From the NCBI RefSeq assembly GCF_029784135.1, contig NC_073746.1:35383378-35447377 (forward strand): a DNA stretch of 64,000 nt. The letters run 5' to 3'. The stretch is from Toxorhynchites rutilus septentrionalis (Eukaryota > Arthropoda > Insecta > Diptera > Culicidae). The position numbers were made by a program, and so were the translations under genes. Position 1 is the first letter of the stretch. Each line of letters starts with the position of its first letter. Below, one piece after another: positions 10,178 through 20,412 of this stretch. The notes below the pieces were generated by a model that did no database searches, was not told the origin of the DNA, and worked only from the letters and a program-made list of their open reading frames with translations.

Positions 10178-13100
10178 TCACACACGAAGATCGATAGCTT
10201 TTAGGAAGACATATATTTGGGACATGTAATCAAGGTCTAACCGAGCCAACACATCTCTCACCGGCACATTGGGCTGCCTTCCTCTAGCCCGAAGAGAGTT
10301 TTCTAAATTCGATCTGGCAACAAGATACTCCTCGCACGACCAAACAACGTGTTCGATGTCGTGGTAACCTTGGCCACAAGCACAGATATTGCCATCGGCA
10401 AGATTAAAACGAAAGAGTAGCGCGTCTAACGAACAGTGATTGGACATGAGTCGAGAGAAGGTGCGAATAAAGTCCCGACTTAAGTCCAGACTTTTGAACC
10501 ATGGTTTGAGGCTAACCTTAGGGATAATCGAGTGAAGCCACCGACCCAATTCATCTTCGTTCCACTTACGTTGCCAGTTAGCGATGGTATTTTTACGGAC
10601 TGAAGAATAAAATTCATTGAAAGCGATTTGACGCTGATAAATATCGCCTTCAATTGCACCTACCTTTGCCAATGAGTCAGCCCTCTCGTTACCCGGAATT
10701 GAGCAATGTGAAGGGACCCAGACAAAGGTAATGACATAACAGCGTCTGGATAAAGCACTCAAAATTTCTCGTATTCTCTCAAGGAAGTACGGCGAGTGCT
10801 TTTCCGGCCTCACTGAACGGATAGCTTCGACAGAGCTAAGACTATCCGTTACAATGTAATAGTGTTCAACAGGTCGTGAGGCGACGCTGTCCAGCGCCCA
10901 ATGTATTGCTGCCAATTCAGCAATATACACAGAGCAAGGATTCTGAAGACTGTGGGAGGTGCTAAAAATTTCGTTGAACACTCCAAATCCTGTGGACTCA
11001 TAGAGGACCCATCAGTAAAGTACATATTATCGCAATTGATACGCCCATACTTTGCATTGAAGATCGTAGGAACGATCCCCGATCGATGATAATCTGGAAT
11101 TCCATGGATTTTCTCCTTCATGAACAGATCAAAATGTACAGAGGAATTGATGTAGTCAGGAAAACAAACACGGTTGGGAATATACGAAGAAGGATCAACC
11201 TGCATGGAGATGAATTCATGATATGAGCTCATGAATCCTGAATGAAAATTTAGCTCGATAAGCTGCTCAAAATTTCCGATCACCGATGGGTTCATAACCT
11301 TACACCGGATGAGGAACCGAAGAGATAATAAATTGAAGCGATCTTTTAGTGGGATTACGCCTGCCAAAACCTCGAGACTCATGGTATGCGTTGAGGGCAT
11401 ACATCCCAACGCAATACGGAGACAAAGATACTGAATTCGCTCGAGTTTAATGAGGTGTGTTTTGGCAGCTGATTGAAAACAGAAACTGCCATACTCCATC
11501 ACTGAGAGAATAGTTGTTCGATACAACATTATAAGATCTTCGGGATGGGCTCCCCACCAGGTGCCGGTAATTGTACGGAGAAAGTTTATTCTTTGTTGAC
11601 ATTTTTTACTCAGATACCTAATATGGGCCCCCCAAGTACATTTGGAGTCGAACCAGACCCCAAGATACTTGAATGACATAGCATGAGTGATCGGTTTACC
11701 CAAAAGTTGAAGCTTTGGTTTTGCTGGTCTATGCTTCCTAGAAAAAACCACCATCTCTGTTTTCTCCGTGGAGAATTCGATCCCTAGCCCAATGGCCCAG
11801 GTTGAAAAATTGTTCAAAGTATCTTGTAAGGGTCCTTGCAGGTCGGATTCGTTTGATCCTACGACAGACACCACTCCGTCATCTGCAAGTTGTCTTAGGC
11901 TGCAATTTTGTGTAAGACAATTGTCGATGTCGCTTACATAGAAGTTGTACAAAAGGGGGCTTAAACATGAGCCCTGGGGGAGGCCCATGTAAGAGACCCG
12001 ACTTACTGCCGAATCTCCGTGAGAAAAGTTCAAATGTTTCTCACAAAGCAAGTTATATAACATATTATTCAATAGAGGCGGCAGACCCCGAGAGTGTAAT
12101 TTGTCTGACAAAACCTCTATTGAAACAGAATCAAAGGCCCCCTTTATGTCCAAGAATACTGAAGTCATTTGTTTTTTTTCGGCGTAAGCCATTTGAATTT
12201 CTGAAGAAAGCAACGCAAGACAATCATTCGTCCCCTTGCCCCTGCGGAACCCATATTGTGTATCTGAGAGAAGGCCATTCGTTTCAACCCAACGATCAAG
12301 GCGAAACAAGATCATTTTCTCCAACAATTTCCGTATACAAGACAGCAATGCTATTGGGCGGTACGAATTGAAGTCGGACGCGGGTTTTCCGGGTTTTTGA
12401 ATAGCTATAATTCGCACTTGTCTCCAATCATCTGGAACAATATTATGCTCCAGAAACCGATTGAATAAATTCAACAAGCGATGTTTCACCACATCAGGGA
12501 GGTTTTTTAACAAGTTGAACTTAATTCTATCCGTTCCTGGAGCCGAATTGTTACAAGAAAGGAGAGCAAGAGAGAATTCTACCATCGAAAACTCGGACTC
12601 GAACAATTTTTTGTACGGGAACGGAATCGGGGCAAAACTTCCGTGCAAAATTAAAAATCCATCGATGTGAATATTCTTCGCTTTCATTAGATGAAGAGCG
12701 ATTTCTCATGTTTCGAGCCACTTTCCATAATTTTTTCATTGACGTTTCTCGTGACAAACCTCCCACGAAATTTCGCCAATAAGCACGTTTTTTCCCTTTG
12801 ATCAAGTTTTTAAATTGATTTTCAAGGTCCAAATACGTTTGAAAATTCTCAATGGTTCCACGTTTCCGAAAAGCTTTAAATGCGTTCGATTTATCCTGAT
12901 AAAGCTTGGAACATTGGCTATCCCACCATGGATTGGGAGGCCTTTGACGAAAAGTGGAGCCTGGGATGGGTTTCGTTTGAGCGCGAACCGCGCTGTCATA
13001 TATCAAACGAGAAAGGAAGTTATACTCCTCCAATGGAGACAAACCATCTCTGGAATTGATGGCTAGAGCAATTGCGTCCTCATATTTTTTCCAGTCAATG

Positions 13101-13824
13101 TGTCTTGTGAGGTCATATGCCATATAGATTCAGAAGAATTCGACCCAATGGTGATGGAAATTTTGATTGGCAAGTGATCACTACCGTTGGGGTCCTGGAT
13201 TACATTCCACTTGCAATCTAACGATAGTGAATTCGAGCAAAGCGAGAGGTCAAGAGCACTTGGTTTAGCAGGAGGTTTAGGTACACGTGTTCTTTCCCCA
13301 GTATTCAAAACGGTCATATTGAAGCTGTTACAAAGGTCATATATCATCGATGAACGATTGTCGTCGTACTGTCCCCCCCAGGCAGTTCCGTGAGAGTTGA
13401 AGTCTCCCAAGATCAATCGTGGCTCAGGAAGGAGTGAGCACATGTCAACAAGTTGCTTGCGGCTAACCGCAGCTCTCGGAAGCCAATACAAGTTGACAAT
13501 ACAAAGGTCTTTGCCTCTGATGTTTGCATGACAAGCAACAGCTTCGATCCCCCCAATAGGTGGAAGGTCAATTCGAAAAAATGAGTGGCACTTATTGATC
13601 CCCAATAGCACCCCTCCGTATCTGTCAACACGGTCCAAGCGTATAATATTAAAATCGTGGAAAGAGATATCATCTCGCGAAGAAAGCCAAGTTTCGGACA
13701 GAGCAAAAACGTCACAATTGAAGTTATGAATTAAAAATTTGAATGTATCCAATTTAGGGATAAGACTACGACAATTCCACTGTAAAACAGTGATATCTCC
13801 GACCTCTCTATTTGAATTAGACAT
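10178..13824 (-). pseudogene. LINE ORF2 (EN-RT-RNase H), three frameshifts
   Basis: The protein would carry an APE-type endonuclease (VLQWNCRS, GDFNSHG, SDHLPI), a reverse transcriptase (YRPIALLSC, LADDGVVSV) and an RNase H (MYFTDGSS, ELAAIHWAL, VTDSLSS, ERADSLAK). Compared with the intact sister at 49566-53249, it has lost 4 nt after the endonuclease (near 13128), 29 nt before the RT (near 12605) and 4 nt at the start of RNase H (near 11005). Each loss shifts the frame. The catalytic residues remain readable in separate frames, so the copy decayed recently. The ATG at 13824 lies inside the end of ORF1 and overlaps its stop codon as ATGTCTAA. Confidence 0.93.
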
Positions 13825-15388
13825 CAAGAGAGATAATCATTGCAAGGAGGGGCCATGTTTGCATCAATTGTTGCAAAATTGTCTTTAATACTGGAAGCAT
13901 TGAAATGACAATGGTTCTGATGGAGTCGGAAACATTAAAACACTTGAAGATTTGGTCCAAAAGGTCAGACAACTTTATAAATCCCGATTGGGGAGTTGAG
14001 CTGGACGGAAAAATAGGGACATTTGGGGTTTTTGATGTCCCCTCGAGTGCTGGGTCGTTCGAAGGTGAACTATTCCCACGGAAGCCAGGAGGAACCTGAT
14101 TTTGCTTGTCCGCTGCACTCGATTTTTTAGGCATGCTAACAGGAGGTATAACCGGAGGGGCTTGTCCTTGAACTTTGGGAGTGGTCACATTTTTGCGCCG
14201 GGGATTCCCTTGGAAAATGAACGGTGTGCCCCCGTTAGCTGTGTCCGCTTCCATTTCGTCAACGGGCAACGTGGCGAAGACATTTTGTGTGATGATTGGT
14301 TGTTGTTGTTGGGCCAGTGGAGAAGCGCCCTTTAAAATATCCGCAAAAGTGCGTTTCGAGCGTTCCTTCAAAGAGCGCTTCTGTTTCTCCCAGCGACTCT
14401 TGTAAGTTTCACAAACTGAGAGCTCGTGTGGGGATCCCCCACAATATGGACATTTATGCTCAGTCGCACTGCAGGATTTCCCCTCATGTTGCTCTCCGCA
14501 AGTGGCACAGCGCTCCTTGTTGGCACAATAATCTGAAGTGTGACCAACTGACTTGCATTTTTGGCAAGTCATGGGCTTTGGCACGAAGAGTCGCACAGGC
14601 AGTCTTAATTTGCCCACCATGACGTAGTCAGGGAGAGCGGAACCAGCAAAAGTTACTCGAAACGAGTCTGACGGCGTGAATTTAATTTTTCCCTTTTCTT
14701 GGGATACTTTCCCTAGTTGGCGGCTGTCCAAAATTTTAACGCCCACCAACGGGAGTCTTTTAAATTTACCAACTCCTTCCTTTATCATTTCACACGTCAG
14801 ACCCGTTTCAGTTATCACCCCCGAGATTTCTACGTCATGGGACGGCACGTAGACACGATACTCTAGGGAGAATCTCTCGTCGATCACAACTGCATTTGCG
14901 TGTTTGCGATCACTCACGACAACACGCAGTTTGTTCGGTCTAACCTTAGAGATTTCGACCACGGAGGAATAATATCTTGCCAGATCTTTCGAAACCTGAA
15001 TGACATTGATGGATTTTCCGTTCGGTTTGGGCCGGAAAAAAACAACCCATGGGCCAGCTCCAGGTGAATCTTCTGGATAGACCTTGACACGAGGAGAGGA
15101 AGCAACTGAGGGGGAGGTCGAGGTCGATTGTTGAGCGGGAGCGGGATCAGTAGGGCTGGGAAGCAAGTTCGGGAGTTGAGCGGAAACGGGAGCGGGAGAA
15201 TGAGGGGGTGAAGAGGAAAGGTTTGCAAATTTTCTTGAGGGAGGCTTGTTGAGGTGAGTTAACTCTTCCTGTGAAGAGACATCTTCTGAGGGGGGAACGC
15301 GTTTAAGCGACTTCCCAGCACCCGTAGCTGGGGAGGGGGAGACAGTGGATTCGATATCCATGTCAACGCTTTCTTCCCCTTCTGCCAT
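13817..15388 (-). CDS. LINE ORF1 (gag-like, zinc knuckles), intact
   Basis: This is a 523-residue nucleic-acid-binding ORF1 protein that would coat LINE RNA in the ribonucleoprotein particle. It has a Pro/Ser-rich N-terminal third, a central RRM-like region (starting around GPWVVFFRPKPNGKS) and three zinc knuckles, CQKCKSVGHTSDYC, CATCGEQHEGKSC and CPYCGGSPHELSVC. The hydrophobic C-terminal 50 residues are identical in the sister copy at 47975-49573, whereas the N-terminal 100 residues are not. The frame is open from the ATG at 15388 to the TAA at 13817, which overlaps the ORF2 start. ORF2 downstream is broken, so the protein could act only in trans. Confidence 0.9.
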   Translation of the reverse strand: MAEGEESVDMDIESTVSPSPATGAGKSLKRVPPSEDVSSQEELTHLNKPPSRKFANLSSSPPHSPAPVSAQLPNLLPSPTDPAPAQQSTSTSPSVASSPRVKVYPEDSPGAGPWVVFFRPKPNGKSINVIQVSKDLARYYSSVVEISKVRPNKLRVVVSDRKHANAVVIDERFSLEYRVYVPSHDVEISGVITETGLTCEMIKEGVGKFKRLPLVGVKILDSRQLGKVSQEKGKIKFTPSDSFRVTFAGSALPDYVMVGKLRLPVRLFVPKPMTCQKCKSVGHTSDYCANKERCATCGEQHEGKSCSATEHKCPYCGGSPHELSVCETYKSRWEKQKRSLKERSKRTFADILKGASPLAQQQQPIITQNVFATLPVDEMEADTANGGTPFIFQGNPRRKNVTTPKVQGQAPPVIPPVSMPKKSSAADKQNQVPPGFRGNSSPSNDPALEGTSKTPNVPIFPSSSTPQSGFIKLSDLLDQIFKCFNVSDSIRTIVISMLPVLKTILQQLMQTWPLLAMIISLDV

Positions 15389-15790
15389 TTAAAATGGCAG
15401 ATGTACACTTTCTTATAATTTTTGCAATTTTTTTAATAATTAACCTTAACCTAATAACCTTAACCTATTAATTTCAGTATACTTATTATGCTAACCAGTG
15501 CGGATTATTTAAAACGGTGCTGCGTGCTGATCGTTCGGTACAGCTGAACCCGTGTATCGCACCACGCGGTGATGATGTCGAAGACGGTGCTACGGCGATA
15601 ACACACCAGCACAGCGCTCGCGTGCAGGGTTTCTTCCTCTCGCTTGTTGTGTCTGCTTCAATTAATTCACAGGGAATCCCGTTAGTGTCCAACACTCACT
15701 TCACCAGCCACGAAAATAACGGTATCACTTCAACGATGGACGATAACGATATAAAACCGTCCGGCGGCTTCGAGCTTAGGAAGACGAATG

Positions 15791-15908
15791 ATGCCAAAAG
15801 TGGTTTAATAGTTTTTATTTTACTGTCTAAAATTTTCAAAAGGATCGGTCTACTGGGCGAATTTCTACAGCGTTTTTTCCGTGATGCAATTTGATGTGAC
15901 ACACCCTT
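15791..15908 (+). mobile_element. Internally deleted DD37E element, 3' part
   Basis: This is the continuation of the element from 9362-9802. The first 10 bp repeat ATGCCAAAAG, and the rest matches the 3' end of the complete copy (29154-29271), ending in the terminal repeat GACACACCCTT followed by TA (15909-15910). Removing the LINE and one duplication leaves a deletion derivative of about 550 bp. Confidence 0.92.
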
Positions 15909-16189
15909 TATTCTAGGTAGTTTAACAATTTCCAATTTAGATCAATTTGAACGCACGCACTGTTCTCTTTGGTAAGTCAGATCAGCTAATAAATTAGTCA
16001 AATGCGGTGATGACCAATCGTTCTCCACCGATTTGACATTTCCCCTATTCGCTTGTCGCCCATGACAGTTTCGTTGGGTCAGGCCTGCTGGAGAGTGTGT
16101 CGACGGCGTCGCGAGAAGTGTTGTCGTCACACATAAGGAGTTTTCAAACACATATTACTCAAAATCGTTATTGCGACATATGTTGTATA
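15909..16189. other. Short unassigned spacer
   Basis: No coding signature or repeat structure is seen. A GTCGACGGCGTCGCGA stretch near 16100 is GC-rich, but its context gives no function. Confidence 0.5.
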
Positions 16190-17338
16190 CACTCTGTCCA
16201 ACTTCTATAAGACCACCATGATTATATTTCGTTGCAACACAAACAGTTAAAATTTCAACAAGATACATTCATACATTGTTGAATGCTTAGAATAAAGGAT
16301 ATTTAACGTCAATTTCGTTCAAAAGAGTTGTTTGTTTATTTATTGTGCTTAAATATGATAATTTCAGCTGTCCAGTTTCTATAAGACCATTTCAAAATTC
16401 ATAAGAATTATCAATTAAAAACTCAAAACGATCGGCTGATTTACATGTCAATAATTGGCAATCTTGACATTTCGGCTAAAAACCTGGAAAATTCGTGTTG
16501 AAGATTAAGATTTTCAACAGGATTCAAGTCTGGAGAGCGAGCCGGTCCACAGTCCACAAAATTAAGTTTTTGGTCCTTAATCTATTGCTTAACTTCCTTG
16601 CTGATATGAATATGATATGATATGTGAATTTTTCGTGACTATATCCACGCAAAAACGGTAGGAGAGAGGATTTCAGAACATATATGTAATTCTTGAATGA
16701 TGTGAAAGCTATCTTGAGCTTTCCGGTTGCACAGATATCCCGCCCAAACCATGCACGCCTCCACTAAAATTCCTGGTTGAAAAGTACTGTTCTTTCTTCC
16801 GTAAATCACACCAGTACCCGTTGAGACCTGATGGACCTACCAAATTGAACTTTTTTTCGTCAATGAAGATAACCTACACATTGAAGAACTTTACGTTATA
16901 GTATATAGCAAAATGTATTTACGTGGAGCTCTCTCCCTCTTATCGTATCCTTGAGGATTCGTCAAATAATTGAGCAAAACTTGATGGGATCGTCCAATCA
17001 AACGTGAAATTTCTCTGATACCAACATTTTTTTGGTGAAATGCAAAGATTTGTCTTTCTTTTCTCTCCGTGAGCACTTTTCCCTTTGGCATTTTCCAGAT
17101 TGATTGATCAAAACAATTAAAACAACGGAAAAAAGTAACTGGTCTTATAGAAACTTGACACTTGGTTTGCCAATCTTTGGTTTGCACTCAGCGCTTACAC
17201 ACACACACATATGAAAATCATACAGTGTATGGTAGTCACCAATATGAATATACTAGAATATAATTGCGCGCATTGTTTGTTTACAATGGCACAAAGTATC
17301 CAGATCATCACCGGGTATTATAGAAGCTGGACAGAGTA
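16190..17338 (-). mobile_element. Decayed Tc1-like DNA transposon
   Basis: Terminal inverted repeats match: ACTCTGTCCAACTTCTATAA at the left, and the reverse complement of the right end reads ACTCTGTCCAGCTTCTATAA. The element is flanked by TA at 16188-16189 and 17339-17340, the standard Tc1/mariner target duplication. The length of 1149 bp is shorter than the usual 1.3-1.6 kb, agreeing with an internal loss in the coding region. The transposase lies on the minus strand. Confidence 0.9.
16550..17091 (-). pseudogene. Tc1-like transposase remnant
   Basis: The frame starts MPKGKVLTERKERQ at 17091 and shows the N-terminal helix-turn-helix (IREISRLIGRSHQVLLNYL), followed by NPQGYDKRERAPRKY, as in Tc1-type transposases. 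It then runs out of frame. Farther on, the minus strand still resembles the second catalytic block (FIDEKKFNL, then a GPSG-like turn, then SGGVHGLGGI-like sequence at about 16740-16870) across stops. The central part and the C-terminal catalytic region are missing or unreadable, so it is non-functional. Confidence 0.85.
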
Positions 17339-17979
17339 TATCATTAGACAGGAAATTTATCCAGCAATTTTTTGCTTGAAACACGAACAGAAAATATAGT
17401 TAAAAAGTTAAACAATTTGACAATTAAAATGGGTGTGTTTTTTCGATTGAACTAACCACTCGCTTTCCTCCCTGACGCAACGAGCAATTTTTTGCCTACA
17501 TTCGGGTGTTAGTTCACATTGTTATTCGATGCGTATTATGAATTATTCTCCATTTGCCGGTAATAGGTATTTATCAGTCGTTGTATTGTATGTTGTCCAA
17601 CCAATTCGTGCTCAATTCACGTTTTTATTGTGTAGGTCTTGCTACTAACAATTTATGTTATGTTGGCCCAGGATATCATTATATCGAAATTTTGTTTGTA
17701 ATGTAAAAAATGAAATTAAAGAATTTAACTGCCTCACGCATTTCAGATTATGATAGCCTGTGTAGTCGCGAACTTCATGTATGTATGTCTTACTTAGAAG
17801 CCCGCTTCACTTCCTCGAATGCACTTGTTCATTCTCCTTTCCCTTTCCAATACAAAAGCAGAACTCAGCCCCCAATGAGATCAGTTCACTACAGCAGCTA
17901 CACAAACTTTCCAAGGCCATAGGATACTTAGTTAAAAAAAATGTTATCTGAAGATAATTTTATATTATAATGATAAATT
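17339..17979. other. No gene recognised
   Basis: AT-rich sequence. A 70-codon frame at 17710-17922 has no recognisable domain. Confidence 0.5.
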
Positions 17980-18094
17980 TAGTGGGAAACTAATCTCGTA
18001 TCCAGATGTCGACACCGTACCATTGTCATCGCGGATACGTTTCATTCCGTTTCCACCGTGAAGTGTATTCGAAGTGTATTCGAGAATCAGGCCC
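17980..18094 (-). mobile_element. MITE, truncated inverted copy
   Basis: This is the reverse complement of the left 115 bp of the array MITE. Together with the plus-oriented copy starting at 18254 it makes a palindrome with a 160-bp loop. The end carries a partial duplication of the GAAGTGTATTC motif, as in the other left ends. Confidence 0.8.
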
Positions 18095-18253
18095 TTAATA
18101 TACATCACCTGGCTATAAAGTCGTTACAACCCCCTACAAACGATGTTCCGGACGACGTGGCAACAAAGATAATGCCATTTTTATCTATAATATATTTCTT
18201 TAGTCATAGATTTATTTGACTTGGGTTTATATTTATGCAGATTTTGATTATTT

Positions 18254-18638
18254 AGGTCCTGATTCTCGAATACACTACGAATACACTTCACGGTGGAAAT
18301 TGTATGAAACGCATTCGCGATGACAACGGTACGGTGTCGACATCTGGATGCGAGATTAGTTTCCCACTAAATTTATCATTATAAAATCAAATTATTTTCA
18401 GATTAAATTTTTGTATGAGATTATTATATCACACGAAGAAAACAAAGTTTTCCACTCACATTGAATACCAGTTTGATACGAAGAGGTTAATTTTCATTAA
18501 TGATTTTTTATTTGAAAAGTACTCATTCTGCCTGAAAACTCATCATTATCTTCGACACTTCACTAACTCGTAAAACGTAGTTCAATGGCGTGCCGTTTAT
18601 TTCGTTTCCACCGTGAAGTGTATTCGAGAATCAGGCCC
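18254..18638 (+). mobile_element. MITE copy 1 of the array
   Basis: The copy is complete with both inverted ends; the left end has the variant GGTCCTGATTC and the right end reads GAATCAGGCCC. The left TIR contains an internal duplication of CGAATACACT that the right TIR lacks. The interior is non-coding. Confidence 0.85.
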
Positions 18639-18703
18639 TTAGACTTGTGTTTAAAAATGGTAAATGAAGCATAATTGAGTAAAAAGAAGAAAAGGGTAAC
18701 AAT

Positions 18704-19136
18704 GGGCCTGATTCTCGAATACACTACGAATACACTTCACGGTGGAAACGGAGGGCTTGATTCTCGAATACACTACGAATACACTTCACGGTGGAAACGG
18801 TATGAAACGCATTCGCGATGACAACGGTACGGTGTCGACATCTGGATGCGAGATTAGTTTCTCACTAAATTTATCATTATAATATCAAATTATCTTCAGA
18901 TTAAATTTTTGTATGAGATTATTATATCACATGACGAAAACAAAGTTTTTCACTCACATTGAGTACCAGTTTGATACGAAGAAGTTAATTTTCAGTAATG
19001 ATTTTTTATTCGAAAAGTGCTCATTCTGCCTGAAAACTCATCATTATCTTCGACACTTCACTAACTCGTAAAACGTAGTTCAATGGCGTGCCGTTTATTT
19101 CGTTTCCACCGTGAAGTGTATTCGAGAATCAGGCCC
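18704..19136 (+). mobile_element. MITE copy 2 with doubled left end
   Basis: The left terminal repeat occurs twice in a row (starting 18704 and 18753) before the common interior. The 49-bp doubling may reflect a nested insertion or slippage. The right end is intact and abuts copy 3 directly. Confidence 0.85.
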
Positions 19137-19472
19137 GGAATGACGCTTTCGCGATGACAACTGTACGGTGCCGACATCTGGATACGAGACTAGTTCCCCA
19201 CTAAACTTGTCATTATAATATCAAATTATCTTCAGATGAAATTTTTGTATGAGATTATTATATCACATGAAGAAAACAAAGTTTTCCACTCACATTGAAT
19301 ACCAGTTTGATTCGAAGAAGTTAATTTTCATTAATGATTTTTTATTTGAAAAGTACTCATTCTGCCTGAAAACTCATCATTATCTTCGACACTTCACTAA
19401 CTCGTAAAACGTAGTTCAATGGCGTGCCGTTTATTTCGTTTCCACCGTGAAGTGTATTCGAGAATCAGGCCC
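19137..19472 (+). mobile_element. MITE copy 3, left end missing
   Basis: The copy begins inside the subterminal region (GGAATGACGCTTTCGCGATG) and lacks the terminal GGGCCTGATTC. It is otherwise collinear with the other copies and ends in GAATCAGGCCC. Confidence 0.85.
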
Positions 19473-19537
19473 TTAGACTTGTGTTTAAAAATGGTAAATG
19501 ATGCATAATTGAATAAACAGAAGAAAAGGGTAACAAT

Positions 19538-19917
19538 GGGCCTGATTCTCGAATACACTACGAATACACTTCACGGTGGAAACGGTATGAAACGCATTCG
19601 CGATGACAACGGTACGGTGTCGACATCTGGATGCGAGATTAGTTTCTCACTAAATTTATCATTATAATATCAAATTATCTTCAGATGAAATTTTTGTATG
19701 AGATTATTATATCACATGAAGAAAACAAAGTTTTCCACTCACATTGAATACCAGTTTGATTCGAAGAAGTTAATTTTCATTAATGATTTTTTATTCGAAA
19801 AGTGCTCATTCTGCCTGAAAACTCATTATTATCTTCGACACTTCACTAACTCGTAAAACGTAGTTCAATGGCGTGCCGTTTATTCCGTTTCCACCGTGAA
19901 GTGTATTCGAGAATCAA
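19538..19917 (+). mobile_element. MITE copy 4
   Basis: The left end is intact. The right end stops at GAGAATCA and lacks the final GGCCC, where decayed LINE ORF1 sequence takes over. The interior is closest to copies 2 and 3 by eye. Confidence 0.85.
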
Positions 19918-20119
19918 GTCCAATGGCAATCAAAAATTCGAGTAAAACCTTCTGTCAACGAGTCTTCGTCTTCATCTTTTGCTCATGATAATGGTAAATC
20001 TAACCAGCTAACCAGCGAGGGTTATCGTCCCTCGTCCAGCAACAAAAACTTAAACTAATGTTACACGGCGTAGCACGGGGATTCTGAGTGTTGCCAAAAT
20101 TGGACAGGATACTGACGAA

Positions 20120-20410
20120 ATGGCAGCGTTCTATGTGACTCCGTTCACTCCAGATCAAAAAGAGGATGACGTAAAGCAACATATTCTTGATATTGCAAAT
20201 GTGGACTCATCGTTGGTAAAATTCGCGAAACTAGTTCCTCGTGGGAAAAGCCTGGCGGACCTGTCCTTTGTTTCTTTCAAAGTGTCCGTCAGCAAATCTG
20301 TATCCAACGTGGTCAGCGATCAATGGTACTGGCCAGAAGGAGTTACCGTTCGAGCTTTTGATCAAAACCAAAAACACGACGCAGCTTCTACTCGTCCGAA
20401 ACTGTCATAG
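20120..20410 (+). pseudogene. LINE ORF1 C-terminal remnant
   Basis: A 96-residue frame with FYVTPFTPDQKEDDVKQHIL and DQWYWPEGVTVRAFD, the pattern of the C-terminal domain of Jockey/CR1-type ORF1 proteins that binds RNA. Upstream (19930-20119) an ORF1-like Ser-rich linker can be read in other frames interrupted by stops, so the gene is truncated and frameshifted. It ends 2 nt before the ORF2 frame. Confidence 0.7.
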
Positions 20411-20412
20411 AG

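Larger units (their letters stand above)
9803..15790 (-). mobile_element. RNase H-bearing LINE, near full length, broken
   Basis: This minus-strand non-LTR retrotransposon has two ORFs, a 3' poly(A) (seen as T's at 9803-9813) and the flanking 10-bp duplication ATGCCAAAAG at 9793-9802 and 15791-15800. The 5' UTR occupies about 15389-15790 and the 3' UTR 9803-10177. It is a sister of the copy at 47400-53639: by eye ORF2 DNA is about 96-97% identical, while the ORF1 N-terminus and 5' UTR are strongly diverged. The order ORF1 with zinc knuckles, then APE endonuclease, RT and RNase H points to the I group of LINEs (I/Loner-like); the exact clade is uncertain. It inserted into the DD37E derivative. 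Confidence 0.93.
17980..19917. repeat. MITE array with inverted and tandem copies
   Basis: A miniature element of about 385-440 bp, with 35-bp inverted ends reading GGGCCTGATTCTCGAATACA, is present as four near-complete copies (18254-18638, 18704/18753-19136, 19137-19472, 19538-19917). A reverse-oriented left half lies at 17980-18094. The interior is non-coding. A 65-bp spacer beginning TTAGACTTGTG occurs at 18639-18703 and again at 19473-19537, so a segment of 834 bp was duplicated in tandem. TTA follows the ends of two copies and precedes the first, which could be a 3-bp PIF/Harbinger-type duplication, but this is uncertain. Confidence 0.88.

Noticed and set aside
17980..19917. CRISPR-like array
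   Set aside because: Repeats are hundreds of bp long with inverted ends and near-identical interiors, which is a MITE array; the genome is eukaryotic.
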